Origin: Pithys albifrons albifrons
Taxonomy: Eukaryota; Chordata; Aves; Passeriformes; Thamnophilidae
Assembly (NCBI RefSeq): GCF_047495875.1
Contig: NC_092470.1
Span: 21,443,185-21,507,184 of the forward strand
Reading direction: 5' to 3'
Length of the DNA stretch: 64,000 bases
Numbering within the stretch: the stretch's first letter is position 1; each line of letters opens with the position of its first letter. The notes below the pieces were generated by a model. The model saw only the letters and a list, made by a program, of their open reading frames with translations, was not told the DNA's origin and did no database searches. Below, one piece after another: positions 1-12,100 of this stretch. The position numbers and the translations under genes are program-made.

Positions 1-68
1 CATGTTACACCAGAGCAGAGAGTGGCTACAAATAGTGTGTTTTCACTGGGCTGTTCATTTATTTCCAG

Positions 69-175
69 TTTAACCCCTGCAAATTGCCCTATTTTGGGTA
101 ACAAGGAGCTGCAGGAAGCACATCCCTGGTTTGAATTCCTGGTGCAGTGTCGAGGAGTTGCCAGTAATCCCCAAG
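69..175 (+). CDS. SPG11: SPG11 exon 1 of window (partial gene start)
   Basis: This is the leftmost spatacsin exon. It reads LTPANCPILGNKELQEAHPW and continues through FEFLVQCRGVASNPQ. The acceptor is TTTATTTCCAG at 68 and the donor is GTAGGA at 176. The leftover G at 175 joins AT at 1092 to make Asp, giving NPQ-DPRLVFQ. That phase agreement supports the borders. A 22-base minisatellite starts 48 bases after the donor. Confidence 0.8.
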
Positions 176-3100
176 GTAGGAATCTCCATCCAGAGGGGAG
201 GTGTTTCTGTTGCAGCTGAGGTTGGGCCCAGCTGGATTAAATCCTGGGCCCGGCTGGATTAAATCCTGGGCCCGGCTGGATTAAATCCTGGGCCCGGCTG
301 GATTAAATCCTGGGCCCGGCTGGATTAAATCCTGGGCCCAGCTGGATTAAATCCTGGGCCCAGCTGGATTAAATCCTCTGCTCTGCTGAAAACCTTCTTT
401 TGACCGTGACAAATCACTGACATCTCCATCACTTCCTCATCTCTAAGTTTGGATTAGAATTCCTGCTTTAAGGTGTGCACAAAGATTTGGAGGCTGTGGA
501 TGTGTGAGAATTATTTTGTGTGTGATCATCATTACCCCCAAATTTGATTACATTCCCAACAGGTTGATAAGAAGGAGAATTCATAAGAAAATGCACATCC
601 CATTAAAAGTAAACTTTATTCTAGTCCTTCTGGTGCATTTTGACTTCTCTGCCCTTGGATTATGTGTTTCCTTTTTTTTTGTTATTGTCACTGAACATGA
701 GTAGAATTTGTGCCCTTAACTTGTTGTGCATTTTGAACATTTAATCTTTTGCAGAGTCACACATTAACAAAAGATAAAAATAAACCCAAGTGAAGCTTTT
801 TTTAGAAAGTGTGATCAGTGTGGGACAAGGAATTGAACCAACAGAGTGCCAAGCTGTGGGGCTCAGTCCCAGTCAGTCTGTGTGTGCAAAGCTGTGGCTT
901 GGAATTGGGGAAGACTTGGCAAAATTCAGAACAGTTTTTCTGTACTTAAAAGCAAATTGAGTAAAATCAGTATTAACAACAGAAAGCAGAAAATTCAGGA
1001 TTTTTCACAGTCAGAGAACAGTTGTAATGTGAGATTAGTGATTTAAAGCTGGGTTTGCTTGAAACTGAGTCTCCCTTTTCTCTCTGTGAAGATCCCAGGC
1101 TGGTTTTCCAGGCGAGTCTGGCCAACGCCCAGGTGCTGATTCCCGGCAGCCAGGCCAGTGTGAGCAGCATCCTGCTGGAGGGCAGGACCCTGCTGGCCTT
1201 GGCCACCACCATGTACTGCCCTGGGGGCATCGACCAGGTACAGCCCCAGCAGCTGCAGCTCCCTTTGGAATGGGGACTGCTCAGGGAGGGAGCAGATTTA
1301 CCACACAGGGTGCTCTGAGCACAGCACAGCCACCTGAAGCAGCAGGTGCTGATGAAGATATGTCTGATGTAACTCAGGAAAAAAAATACACATTCTGTGT
1401 TGTCACTGCATGTCAAATTCCCCTGGGGTAGTTTGGCACATTCAGAAACTGTTTTGTTATTATCTTAATGCAGTTGCTTCTTAATTAATTAGTTTTGCTT
1501 CCTTGCAATGCAGGTCCTTCAGAATGAAGATCCAGAAAAATCTCTAAAGAAAGTTGATCCACAGCTCCTAAAAATGGCCTTGACCCCTTACCCCAAGCTC
1601 AAGGCTGCTCTCTTTCCCTCCTGCTCTGCTCATGGAATTTTGCCCCCTGACATCTCTCTCTACCATCTGCTTCAGGTACCAAAGTGCTTTTTGGCAGGAC
1701 AGCAGTAAAGAGAAGCTTGTTTGCAGCTCTGGCCTGGAGGGTGGGGGCCGTGTGTTGTTTCCTTGGAATCCTCAGTTTGGAGCTGAAGTTTATGGCTCCA
1801 TCCTGAACAGTTTAATTCTAAAATGCTGTGAGTCTGCAGTGTTTAACTTGAGCAGTCCTGGAATGTCAGGGAGGGATATTCTTGCAGCTTTCAGTGGGAA
1901 AGTTGTTCAATACTGAAGAAGCTAAAATATTTAAATTTCAAAATGCTTTTTAACAGTCTAAGAGAAATAGAAATTGAGATTTAAGGGACAGTGATGTGAA
2001 ATTCTTAAGCTGACTCAGTGTATTTTGTTTCCAATCTTTCAGTCATTAGTGCCCTTTGACCCCACCAAACTGTTTGGCTGGCAGTCAGCAAACACTCTTG
2101 CTGCATCAGGTATGTTCCTGGGCAAGGTTTAGATGCTTTCCTAGCCTAGAAAAAAGGTGTCTTCTAGTGGAATGATTTGGCTGGTAAAGTGACTCAGGAG
2201 GCCATTTCCTTCACAAAAAATGTAGTGTAATTTACTAAACTTGTGTTTTGAACTGAAATCCTAAATAAGTTACCTTTTTACACTAAAATGTTGACAGAAA
2301 TAAGTTTTGCTAAATGTGAGATAGAAGAGCAATGTCTTCTTCTGAAAGCAAGCTGAGGGTCTCAGAAGTGACCCCAAGTTCTGATTTTCCAAGAAGTGGA
2401 ATTTCAGTGGGGTTTGGACATGCCAAGATCTGAATTAGAACCAGAGAAGGGTTTGATTGTCATCTCATGTCTTGTAGCTAAAAGCCATTTTTAGATGTTC
2501 AATTAAACTGTTTGTCAGCTCATGCAGTGTGCTCCTGTCCCCAGATGCCCCCAGTGAGCTCCCCCACTTCTCCTGCCCCGGGCTGGTGACCAGACACGCC
2601 GTGCTGGAGAGACTGGACTTCCTCTTCTACCTGCACCACGCGCGCCCCTCCTTCGCCTTCGGCACCTTCCTGGCCCAGCAGCTGGCGAGGAGCAAGAGCC
2701 CCAGACAGCTGTGAGGCTCCTCCAGACTGACAGGATGCTTTACAATCTAGAGTTGAGCACGTGGGGGAGCATTAACCCTCCCCAGCTGCAAACAAGGGGT
2801 GACCAGGGCAGTTTTGGGTGTCCTGAGGTCTATTCAGTCCAGCATCAATAGTGTAGAAATAAATACCACCTGAACTTTGTTTTGAATTACCTAAACAAAA
2901 TCTGCCCAAGTAGAGCAGGGAATGGGAAATGTTCCAGTTGTATCAAACACAGGTGGGCTCTTCTTTTAGGAACCTGAGCCTCTAAATCACTTTGTAGGAA
3001 GAAGATGCCCCTTTTCTTTGACATTTCATAAGGGTGACACTTCTTTAGTTAAATTAATAAGGCAGATAATGTACTGGACATTGATGGAATTGCATTTCTG

Positions 3101-6100
3101 GCTGAAGCCTCAGAATCAGGTGTTCAAAAGGGTACAGTCAGATTACACATCTTCAGTTTATTAAATTTGCTGTTAAGTATTTAATTGTAAACTCTGCTTA
3201 TCATGTGAGGCTTTATTCTCATACCTACATTTTTTATAAATATGAAACTCATGGTTTGTAATTGTCTTTCAGAGGAAACCTTGTAGATGCTTGTTTGCAG
3301 AGGGAATGTTCCTGTTGGGAATGGGTCCCAAAGGCTGTGTGTTCCTTGTGTTCCAGCAGGCAGGGAGGGAGGCCCATGCTCAGGCTGTGTTCCTCTGTTC
3401 CAGGCTCCAGCAGGCAGGGAGGGAGGCCCATGCTCAGCCTGTGTTCCTCTGTTCAGGCTCCAGCAGGCAGGGAGGGAGGCCCATGCTCAGGCTGTGTTCC
3501 TCTGTTCCAGGCTCCAGCAGGCAGGGAGGGAGGCCCATGCTCAGGCTGTGTGTTCCTCTGTTCCAGGCTCCAGCAGGCAGGGAGGGAGGCCCATGCTCAG
3601 CCTGTGTGTTCCTCTGTTCCAGGTTCCAGCAGGCAGGGAGGGAGGCCCATGCTCAGCCTGTGTGTTCCTTGTGTTCCAGGCTCCAGCAGGCAGGGAGGGA
3701 GGCCCATGCTCAGGCTGTGTGTTCCTCTGTTCCAGGCTCCAGCAGGCAGGGAGGGAGGCCCATGCCCTGGCTCTGTCCTCCTTCAGTGTCCCCTCGGTAG
3801 GAGCAGCCTGTGTGTGTTTCCTGGAACTGCTGGGCCTCGACAGCCTCAAGCTCAGGGTGGATCTCAAAGTTGCCAACATGATTTTCAGCTACAGAACTAG
3901 AAAGGAGGAATCTCATCACAATCAAATCAGAGACTCTTTGGGTAAGGGTGTCTCTTGTCTGGTTTGAAAGAGGGTGCTGTGGATTTCTTGGGAAGAGAGG
4001 GATGGGAAGATGGTGCCTGATGACCCAGGAATGCAGGAAAAGCATCTTAAAAATTCTGTTCTTTTTTGATTTCCTCTTTTTTACTAATTTTGAAGGTGCA
4101 TTTTGAACCTGTCACAACAAATAAGGCAGAAAAACTTTATAACATATAATAAAACATGGAGTCAGAACTGCATCAGGATCTAACAGACTGTTCCACAGCT
4201 GCCTGAGGGTCTGTAATGCTTAGTGAGGTTCAGCCTAATGTTGTAATAATATCATAGAGAGTTAAACAAAGTGTGTTGCCAAATCTCTTTTCTCTTTCTT
4301 GTTTGTCTTCCAGCTGCAGTGAAATCAGGTGTTCAGAAATGTAGGGACATTTATTTTATCCTAGGGATAGCTTTAGAAAGTTGGATTTCTCACTGCAGGT
4401 CTGCAGGTGTCTTAGTTCCAACTGGAAAATCACTGGGGCTTGTGAAAATACTGCCCTTACTCTGATCCCAAGGAGCATCTCAGCAATAGTAACATGTTCT
4501 TTTAAACAGTTGACAAGTTAACACAGTTGGCTGATGGTGACGAGGCAGCAGCAGCTGCAGTTCTTCCCTCCTTGGAAGAAGCCTTCTGGGATGCAGTTGA
4601 GCATCAGGGAATGCAGAGGTGAGAACAGGGTGGGGTGGAGGGTTGTGCTGGGTGAGCTTTGCCGTTTGTGGATCAGGTGATATGAAGACAGAAGGTGGTG
4701 GCACCGTGTCCCTGCCCTGTGGGGTGGGATGTGCTGGGGGTCAGTGTGGGAGCCCCCACAGTGGGATGTGGCCCTTGTGCAGCCCTGGCAGTGCTGGTGC
4801 TGCTGCTGCAGGGTCAGTGTGTGCAGGACCCTGAGATCAGCTCAGTTGGTTCAAACTTGGCTGTAACAATGCCAAGGTCATGGCTTCAATCCCCTGTGTG
4901 GGTCATTGACTGAAGAGCTGGACTCGATGATCCTTGTGGGTCCCTTCCAGCTCAGAACAGTCTGTGATACTGGGAAAGGAGCAGCTGGGCCAGGTATCCC
5001 AGTGTGTTACACTGAACCCCTGTGCCTTCCATGCAGGACCTGCAGTGACTCCAGGAGACAGTGGGCCCTGGTGATGCAGTTCTGCAAACTGCACAACGTG
5101 GAGCTGAGCACGTCCTACCTGAGGGAGTGTGCCCGAGCCGGCGACTGGCTGCAGTTCCTGCTGCAGAGCCACCTGCAGGGGCACCAGCCAGGGCAGGTGA
5201 GGGGCTGCCAGGGCAGGCACACTCAGGGGAGCCCCAGCAGGGCAGGGGTTCATCTCCCTCTGTCTGGAACAGCCCTCTCACTGCAGCCACTCTTCCCAGC
5301 TTTGCTGCTTTTCCCTCCCTCTCGGTGTGTGAAAAGCTGACACAAGGAGAGGAAATTTGCTGCAGATGGGAGTGTTCAGCACACACTGTGCTCTGAGAGC
5401 AGGAAAAAAGGAAAAGGAAAAAATCAGGAAAAAAGCTCCTGGTTGGAAAATTCATTTGTGATTGTATTAATTGGTGATGGAGAAAATTTTCAGAGGGGAG
5501 TGATTTGAGTGTCTCTTTGACATGAATTGGACATTTGTCAAGAAGGGATTTAATTTTCAGTTTTAATTTAGTCAAAATTATCACATACTTAATCTTGTTT
5601 GTAAATTTAATTTACAATCATTTAGTTACTGCTTTGTTTTGAATTGCCAGATGTTCAGTGGAAGGTTTTATAAAACCAGTCATGTTTCATTTCAAAAATC
5701 ACACTGATTTTTGTGTGAAGGTTCATAAACTTTTGAGAATCCAAATCTTCCAGTTTTGGTTTGGTTTGTGATTTAAAATAGTAAAATATTACCAATGCAC
5801 AAAAGCAATTTGGGAAATGTGGAAGCCAACTGGACAATTCCAGGTAAGATGATACTTCCCAGGCCTGGGGGTTTAATTTGGATCTCTTTGTTGTTGTCTT
5901 GAAAAGAAAGATTTATAATCACACAAAAGCCCCAGACTGGAGCCTTTCCATGCTCTGTTGGTGAATGTGAAAGAGGTGGCAGAACTGTCTCCAGGAGGCA
6001 TTTTAACTTCACAGAAGTTATAATAATTCACACCTACAGAACTCTTCTTCCTCTCTAGGTCTCCAAAATTGTTCTAAAAAGCTGAATTTGAAGAATGTTT

Positions 6101-9100
6101 TATTTGTCTTTGTGTATTTAATGCTTCAGTCTCCTTCCCTCCCCTTCTGTCTGGATCTCACTGCACGGATGGTTCTGGTTCTGTTTCCCCAGGTCATGTC
6201 CATCCTTCAGGATTTCCCCCCCACCCTGCAGGATCACCTGGTGCTGGCCCTGGGGCAGTGTCTGAGTGCTGAGGGCAGAGCTGTGGGCCAGGGCAGGAGT
6301 GCAGAGAGTCTGTTCCAGGTGCTGCTGCAGTGCCAGGGCAGCGGGAGCCCCTGGCAGGCCCTGCTGGCTGCAGGGCTGGGGGCACAGGCCCCTGTGCTCA
6401 GTGTGCTGGCTGCCTGTGTGCCAGTGAGTATCTGGGGCACCTCTCCCTCTGCTCTGGGGAAACGAGAGGCAGAACTGAGGGCTGGGCAGAGTTCTGTGAG
6501 ATGGGAGACAGGCTTTGCATTCAGAGCTGTCTCTGGGTTTGTGGTAATTGTGGGTGGTGTGGCACATTTCACCAAGTGATACCTCATGAGGTGGTACCTA
6601 ACCCATCATTGCTGGCATTCCCAGGGTGCAAACATCATTCCCTGTCTCTGTGTCTGGATCATCACCTCTGTGGGTGGTGCCACCAGAGCTGAGGCCACAA
6701 AGCACCTCCAGAGCTCAGCAGAAAGTCACCAGTGGGGCCTGCAGGACCTCTCAGTTATCTGGAAAGTCTTCCTAAGGAAGCAGAACAGTAAAACACTCCT
6801 AAATGGCTTCCAGCTCTTTCTAAAGGTGAGGGAATGTGTTTCTGGTGATGTATTTGAGTGTTTCTAAACCATCTGGGAGAGGGCCCTGTAAATGTCCCTC
6901 TGCTGTTTGTGCAACGTGGGTTGTGACTGCAACCCAGCCAAGGCAGAAAATCTTGGAATGGAAGGTTTTCCAGTTATCACAGATTGTAGATCATTTATCA
7001 ACTTTGCATGCAGTTTTCATAAATTAGAACTTTACTGGTTTGGTACCAAGGAAGACAAATTCTACATTTATTGAGGTACTTGTAGAAAATAATTCTAATC
7101 TCTTGTTGTGTCTTAAGGATTCCCCTTTGCTGCACATCCTGGAGATGTATGAACTGTGTATGAACTGTAAAAAGTACAACGAAGCTAAAACCAAACTGGA
7201 CAAGTTTCAGGAAAGTCTCACAAAAGTAAGGAAATCAATTTTCTCTGAGTCTCATTGCCTGGGTCTGCCCTGCCCTTGTTAGAAGTGATGGGCATCCAGT
7301 GTCACATGTGAGAGTAGTGGAAAGGGCATGGAGTGATCTGGGAGCTGGCTGGGAAGCAACAGGTTTCAGCAGATTCTTTTTATTGCTGCCAGTTGAAAAA
7401 ATGTTTTTGACAAAACTCCACATTCATTTTTCTGAATCATTTTGGTTGAAGTTGCTGTGGGCAGAGTGAAATACAAAGTCACCCTCCTTGTGAGAGCAGT
7501 TCACTGAGCATTGGCACTGTTTACTTGTAGTGAGTAAGGAATAATTCAAATAATTGAATTATTTGTGGGATATTCTCTGTTGACCAGGACAGGCCAATAC
7601 TGAGCTGATAAACCAGTGACTTGCAGGCAATATCTATTCAAGAGAGACAGCTTTTTGAATATGTTTGAAGTGTTCAGAAAAGTCTGTGCTATTCTGCAGC
7701 TTTGGTATTTGGGGTGATCTGAATCCCACACTGGACTAGACCCTGATGGAACAGTTGGTTTAGGAGGAGCAGAGTTTTCACACACTGTTCCTTGTCTGCC
7801 ACATACAAATGTTTTCACAGATTAGTTCAGTTCTTCCCTTCCATCACAATTTTGTAGTTTCCTGAATAAGTTGGTAACAAACATTCTGTGTCATCAGTGG
7901 TTTTCCCTCCTGGAATTCAGGCTCAGACCACCTCAATTCCTTTCCTTTCCTAAGCAGATGTGCTGTAAAGGATCCAGCAGTGACAGGGGCTATTTATCCA
8001 GCAGTTTATTTTATCTGTCATTTCTGGTCCTTCTTCTCTCTCCTCCCTGACCATCAGGAGCCACTGGTGGTCACCCTGCTGTAAAATTCATATTTGCAGA
8101 TCAAACATACATCAATAATGGATCATTGCTCCCTTGGGAATGCAGGTCATTGTTCCCTAAGAAAGGAGCTAGATCTGGTACACCTTCCATTCCCAGGGGT
8201 ATTCCCACCAAAATGCAGAAATGTTTGTGAAACCAACACCTGCAATCTTTGCTCCCACAGCTCCGAACCGAAGCAGAGGCAGCCCCCGAGCTCCCCGTGC
8301 CCTGGCTGGAGTGCCAGGCCCTGTTCCTGCTGGAGCTGATGCTGCAGCAGTGCAGGACAGAGTACGAGCTGGGGAAGCTCCTACAGCTCTTTGCTGCAGC
8401 AGAGAATCTTCTCCTGGATGGTAAATACAGTTCCCCTGGGAATGCTGTGCCCTCTGGCAGGGCTGGATACTGGGAGAAGGTGCAGAGTCCCCTCAGGTTA
8501 AACCTTTTGTTGGTTCTCCTCTTAAACCAGGCCCTTACGTGAGGAAACTCTGTGCCCTCAGCGAGACCCTGAGGGATTCCTCCATCCCCATCAACAGCTC
8601 CATCCTAACCCTGAGGAGCTGCAGCCTGGAGGCCTTCCAGGGGGAGTGCAGGTCCATCCTGGAGCAGCTGCAGGACAGAGGGATGTTCAGCCTGGCCAGG
8701 GAGGTGGCAGCCCTGGCTGAGCTGCCTGTGGACAGTGTTGTTACCCGAGAGGTACAGTGAGATAAACAGGGGTGGTCACCCTGCATCCTCCTGGCACTGC
8801 CAGGCTGGAGGGTGCCACTGCTCATCCCTCCTGAGAGGCAGATTGTCCTTTAAATCACTTTTAGTTTTAAATGCAGGTAGACCAAACACATTGGCTGGAA
8901 GTGCTGAGCTACAAAGGACAGGACAGGTGTCCTTATTTGCTTACTGTTTTTACTTGCTATGCAATCAGTTTTATTTGGGGAGAAAAATAGGTGGATTTGT
9001 CTATCCCTGCTCTTGGCAGGGGTGGAATGAGATGATCTTTAAGGTCCCTTCCACCCCAAACCCTTCTGGAATTCTGCGACTTGTTGCACTTTGAGACTCT

Positions 9101-12100
9101 TGCCTCAATTCAGTGTTTCAGTGTGAGTTTTATTCCTTGGAAATATGACTGTTTAAAACCTCTGTGAATTTTACAGGTTCTGAGAGATCTGCATCGTTTG
9201 AGAGAGGGTGGACAGTGGCATCAAAGCCAGACCAGAGCTGAGTTCTGGAGGAAGTGCAACGACACCTTCCTGGAGCATTCCATCTCCAGCCAGGCCGCAG
9301 CCGGTTTCTTCCTTGATCAGGCGAACACGGTGTTGGAGTCCTCAGGGCAGGAGAGGACAACCAGCATCCTGGAGAGGCACCTGCTGCTCACCCTGGCTGG
9401 CCACTGGCTGGCCAAGGACACCTCGGTGTCCCTGCAGGAGCTGGAGGCGGTGGAGAAGCAGATCTGGCTCTGTCGGATCGCACAGAGAGTGTCGCAGGCG
9501 GCCGAGGGCTCGGAGCAGCCCCAGAGTGCCTCCCCTGCTGTGGCCTTTGCCAGCCTGGCCCAGGAGTTCTCCTTCTCCAAGCTGCCTGCCCTGAGCTGCC
9601 CCCAGCAGCTGCAGCTGGAGGGCCTGGTGCCCGGGGAGGGCCTGGCGGGTGCGGAGGCGGCGGCACTGCGGGCACTGGCCGGGGCGCTGCTGGACGAGGG
9701 CAGCGTGCACGAGGCCAGCAGGGTCTGCAGGTACTTCCAGTGCTGCCCCAGGGACCTGGCCCTGGTGCTGCTCTGCAGGGCCCTGGCCTCAGGGCAGGCT
9801 GGGCTGGACAGGCTGCACCCTGGGGTGCAGGCTCTGCTGGCAGGACACGGACACGGAGACGGGAACGGACACGGACACAGCTCGGCCGAGTGCCCCAGAA
9901 CGCAGGAGGGCAGAGCCCCTGGCAGTGAGTACCTCACCCTCCAGCCCTGCACAGCCTTTGCCTACACTGGGGTTCACTGGATTGTTTCCTCTGCACAAAC
10001 TGAGCTCTTCCTGGCAGTAATTCCTCTCCTTGGCTCACAAACCCTCTGGTGAAAGGGGTTTGAAGCCTTGCAGCACTCACTGCCTGTGTGTGCCTCAGGC
10101 AGGGCCTTTGAGGGGACAACTCCTACAGTCCCTGAACCTTCCATTTGTCATAGTTCCCATTCTGTTCTGGTCAACTGGTACTGAAACTTCATCTCTGTTC
10201 CTGTTTTTGCAATACAGGCTCTAGTAAATATTTTTTCCGGAGCTGAAACAGGGAAATTCTTTAAATAGATTTCTCTGAGTTCCTTCTGCATTATAAAGGG
10301 GTTAGTTTTTATTAATAGCAAGGCTAAGGCTGAGAATATTTATCTGTGAAGTTCTGTGCACATTTATGAAAGTCTGAGTAACTGTCAGCTGCAGCATCAC
10401 CTTCTAGTAATGACATGTGCAAAGCTGAATAGACATAGAATGAGTCCACCACAAAGTCTGCTGAACCCTCGTGCTCTCTTACGCTTTTTATAACTGAGAT
10501 ACTGTGGATATTTTGACTTGTTTCTGTTCTGTCCTATTGTTTGTACCCTAAAACTAAAAAACAAAAGTTAAAGGAATCACAGGTATCAGGAGATGAGCTT
10601 TTAAATACTGAGGAGGCACTCTGGAATTGCTGCAGATTTCAGGAGTCTTGTCCAAGTCTAAGGCTCTTTGCTGTTATCTCTCTTTATGAGAAAGGAATTT
10701 ATAGGGTTGTTTTTTTTTTTTGTTTCCAGCTTCCAGCTTAGAAGAGTGGACCCACCTTGTGGCCCCCAGTGCTGAGGATGAGGTGGTGGCCAGGCTGAAG
10801 GCTCTCAGCGAGCAGTGTGTGCACGGCAGGAGCTACTGCAGGCAGGTCCTGTGCCTGTATGAGCTCTCCAAGGTAACAGCACTGGGGGCATGAGCTTTGT
10901 GCCAGGCTGTGCTGCTGCTCCAGGGCACAGAATCCCTGCCCATGGCAGGGTCTGTGCTTGGGAATGTAGCATTGTCCACATCCCAGAGGTTCTTGGATTT
11001 CCTTACAGAATTTTTCATGCCTTAAATATTTGGAGCAAGTGCTTTAGGCTTGAGCTACTAAGAATTAGTCCTGTGTCTGCCTTGTTCCCTTATCCCCTCC
11101 CAGGCCTGCAGGCCTGACCCTGGATGTCCACACCTTTGAATTAAGAGTCAATCAATGTGTTTCTGAGGTTCATTTTTTGATTTAATTCATAATTTTGTGA
11201 AGTTGTGATGTGTTACAGCAGAGCCTCACCCACTGCCCTTCCAAATGTGAAAACTGGTTTCTCTCTTTCACTGAGTTTGTGGTGTGTGGAGGAGAGGAAA
11301 AGGAGACTCACAAGTTGAACTTGTGCAGTAAAACACAGTTCTTTGTTTGGGAGGAAATGCTCCTGTGCTGTAGGTGTTCCGTGTGCTCAGGTTCACGTGC
11401 GGTTCAGGCAATCGGCTCTGTCCGTGTGACAGCTCTGGGAGTGTGACCTGCCAGCGCTGCCTGGAGAGCCGTGTCAGGCCCACGTGCTGCAGGTCAGGTG
11501 TCCTGGGCTGGGTGTGCTCAGGGCCCTTGTGTCTGCAGGACCTGGGCTGCTCCTTCGGCGAGGTCTCTGCGCGGGACCCGCGGGCGGTGCTGGGGGCCCT
11601 CCTGGCGCGGCGCGGGCCGGAGCGCGGCCGCCGGGCTCGCGCCCTCATCGCCTGCCGGGCCCTGCCGCCCGCGGCCGTGGCACAGCTGCTGGCAGAGCAG
11701 ATCACCCAGGAGCTGCTGCTGGCATCTGCACAGGGCAGAGGTGGGAAACGGGCCTGGCCTCGCGCTGGGGGGTTTGGTGTCTGTCTGAGCGTGGTGTTTG
11801 TGTCTGAGGAACTGCCCTCGCTCTCGAGGTGTTCGAGTGCTGCTCACACCCAGTGGTGGTTGGGCAGCCCTTGGGGGAGGCTTCAGGCGAGGATTATTCT
11901 TGGGTTTGTGTCCACTGTGCTCTTGCAGTAGTTCGGGTTTGATTTTTCATGGACATAAATGTAACTTTTTTTTTAAAAAGGGTTGTTTGGGTTCTTTAGT
12001 CACGATCTTTGCAGCCCCATGTCTGACTTGGGAAGACTCAGTTCATCTCCCTGTGTAAAGCACAGCCAGGAGGTTTTTACCTTTCCCTTCTTTGCTTTGT

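Noticed and set aside
4834..4908. Possible functional tRNA-Ile gene
   Set aside because: The tRNA-like part is diverged, the stem pairings are broken, and it is fused to a CR1-type tail, so it is a SINE head.
9317..9952. 211-codon minus-strand frame
   Set aside because: Shadow of the GC-rich SPG11 exon 9177-9924 on the opposite strand.
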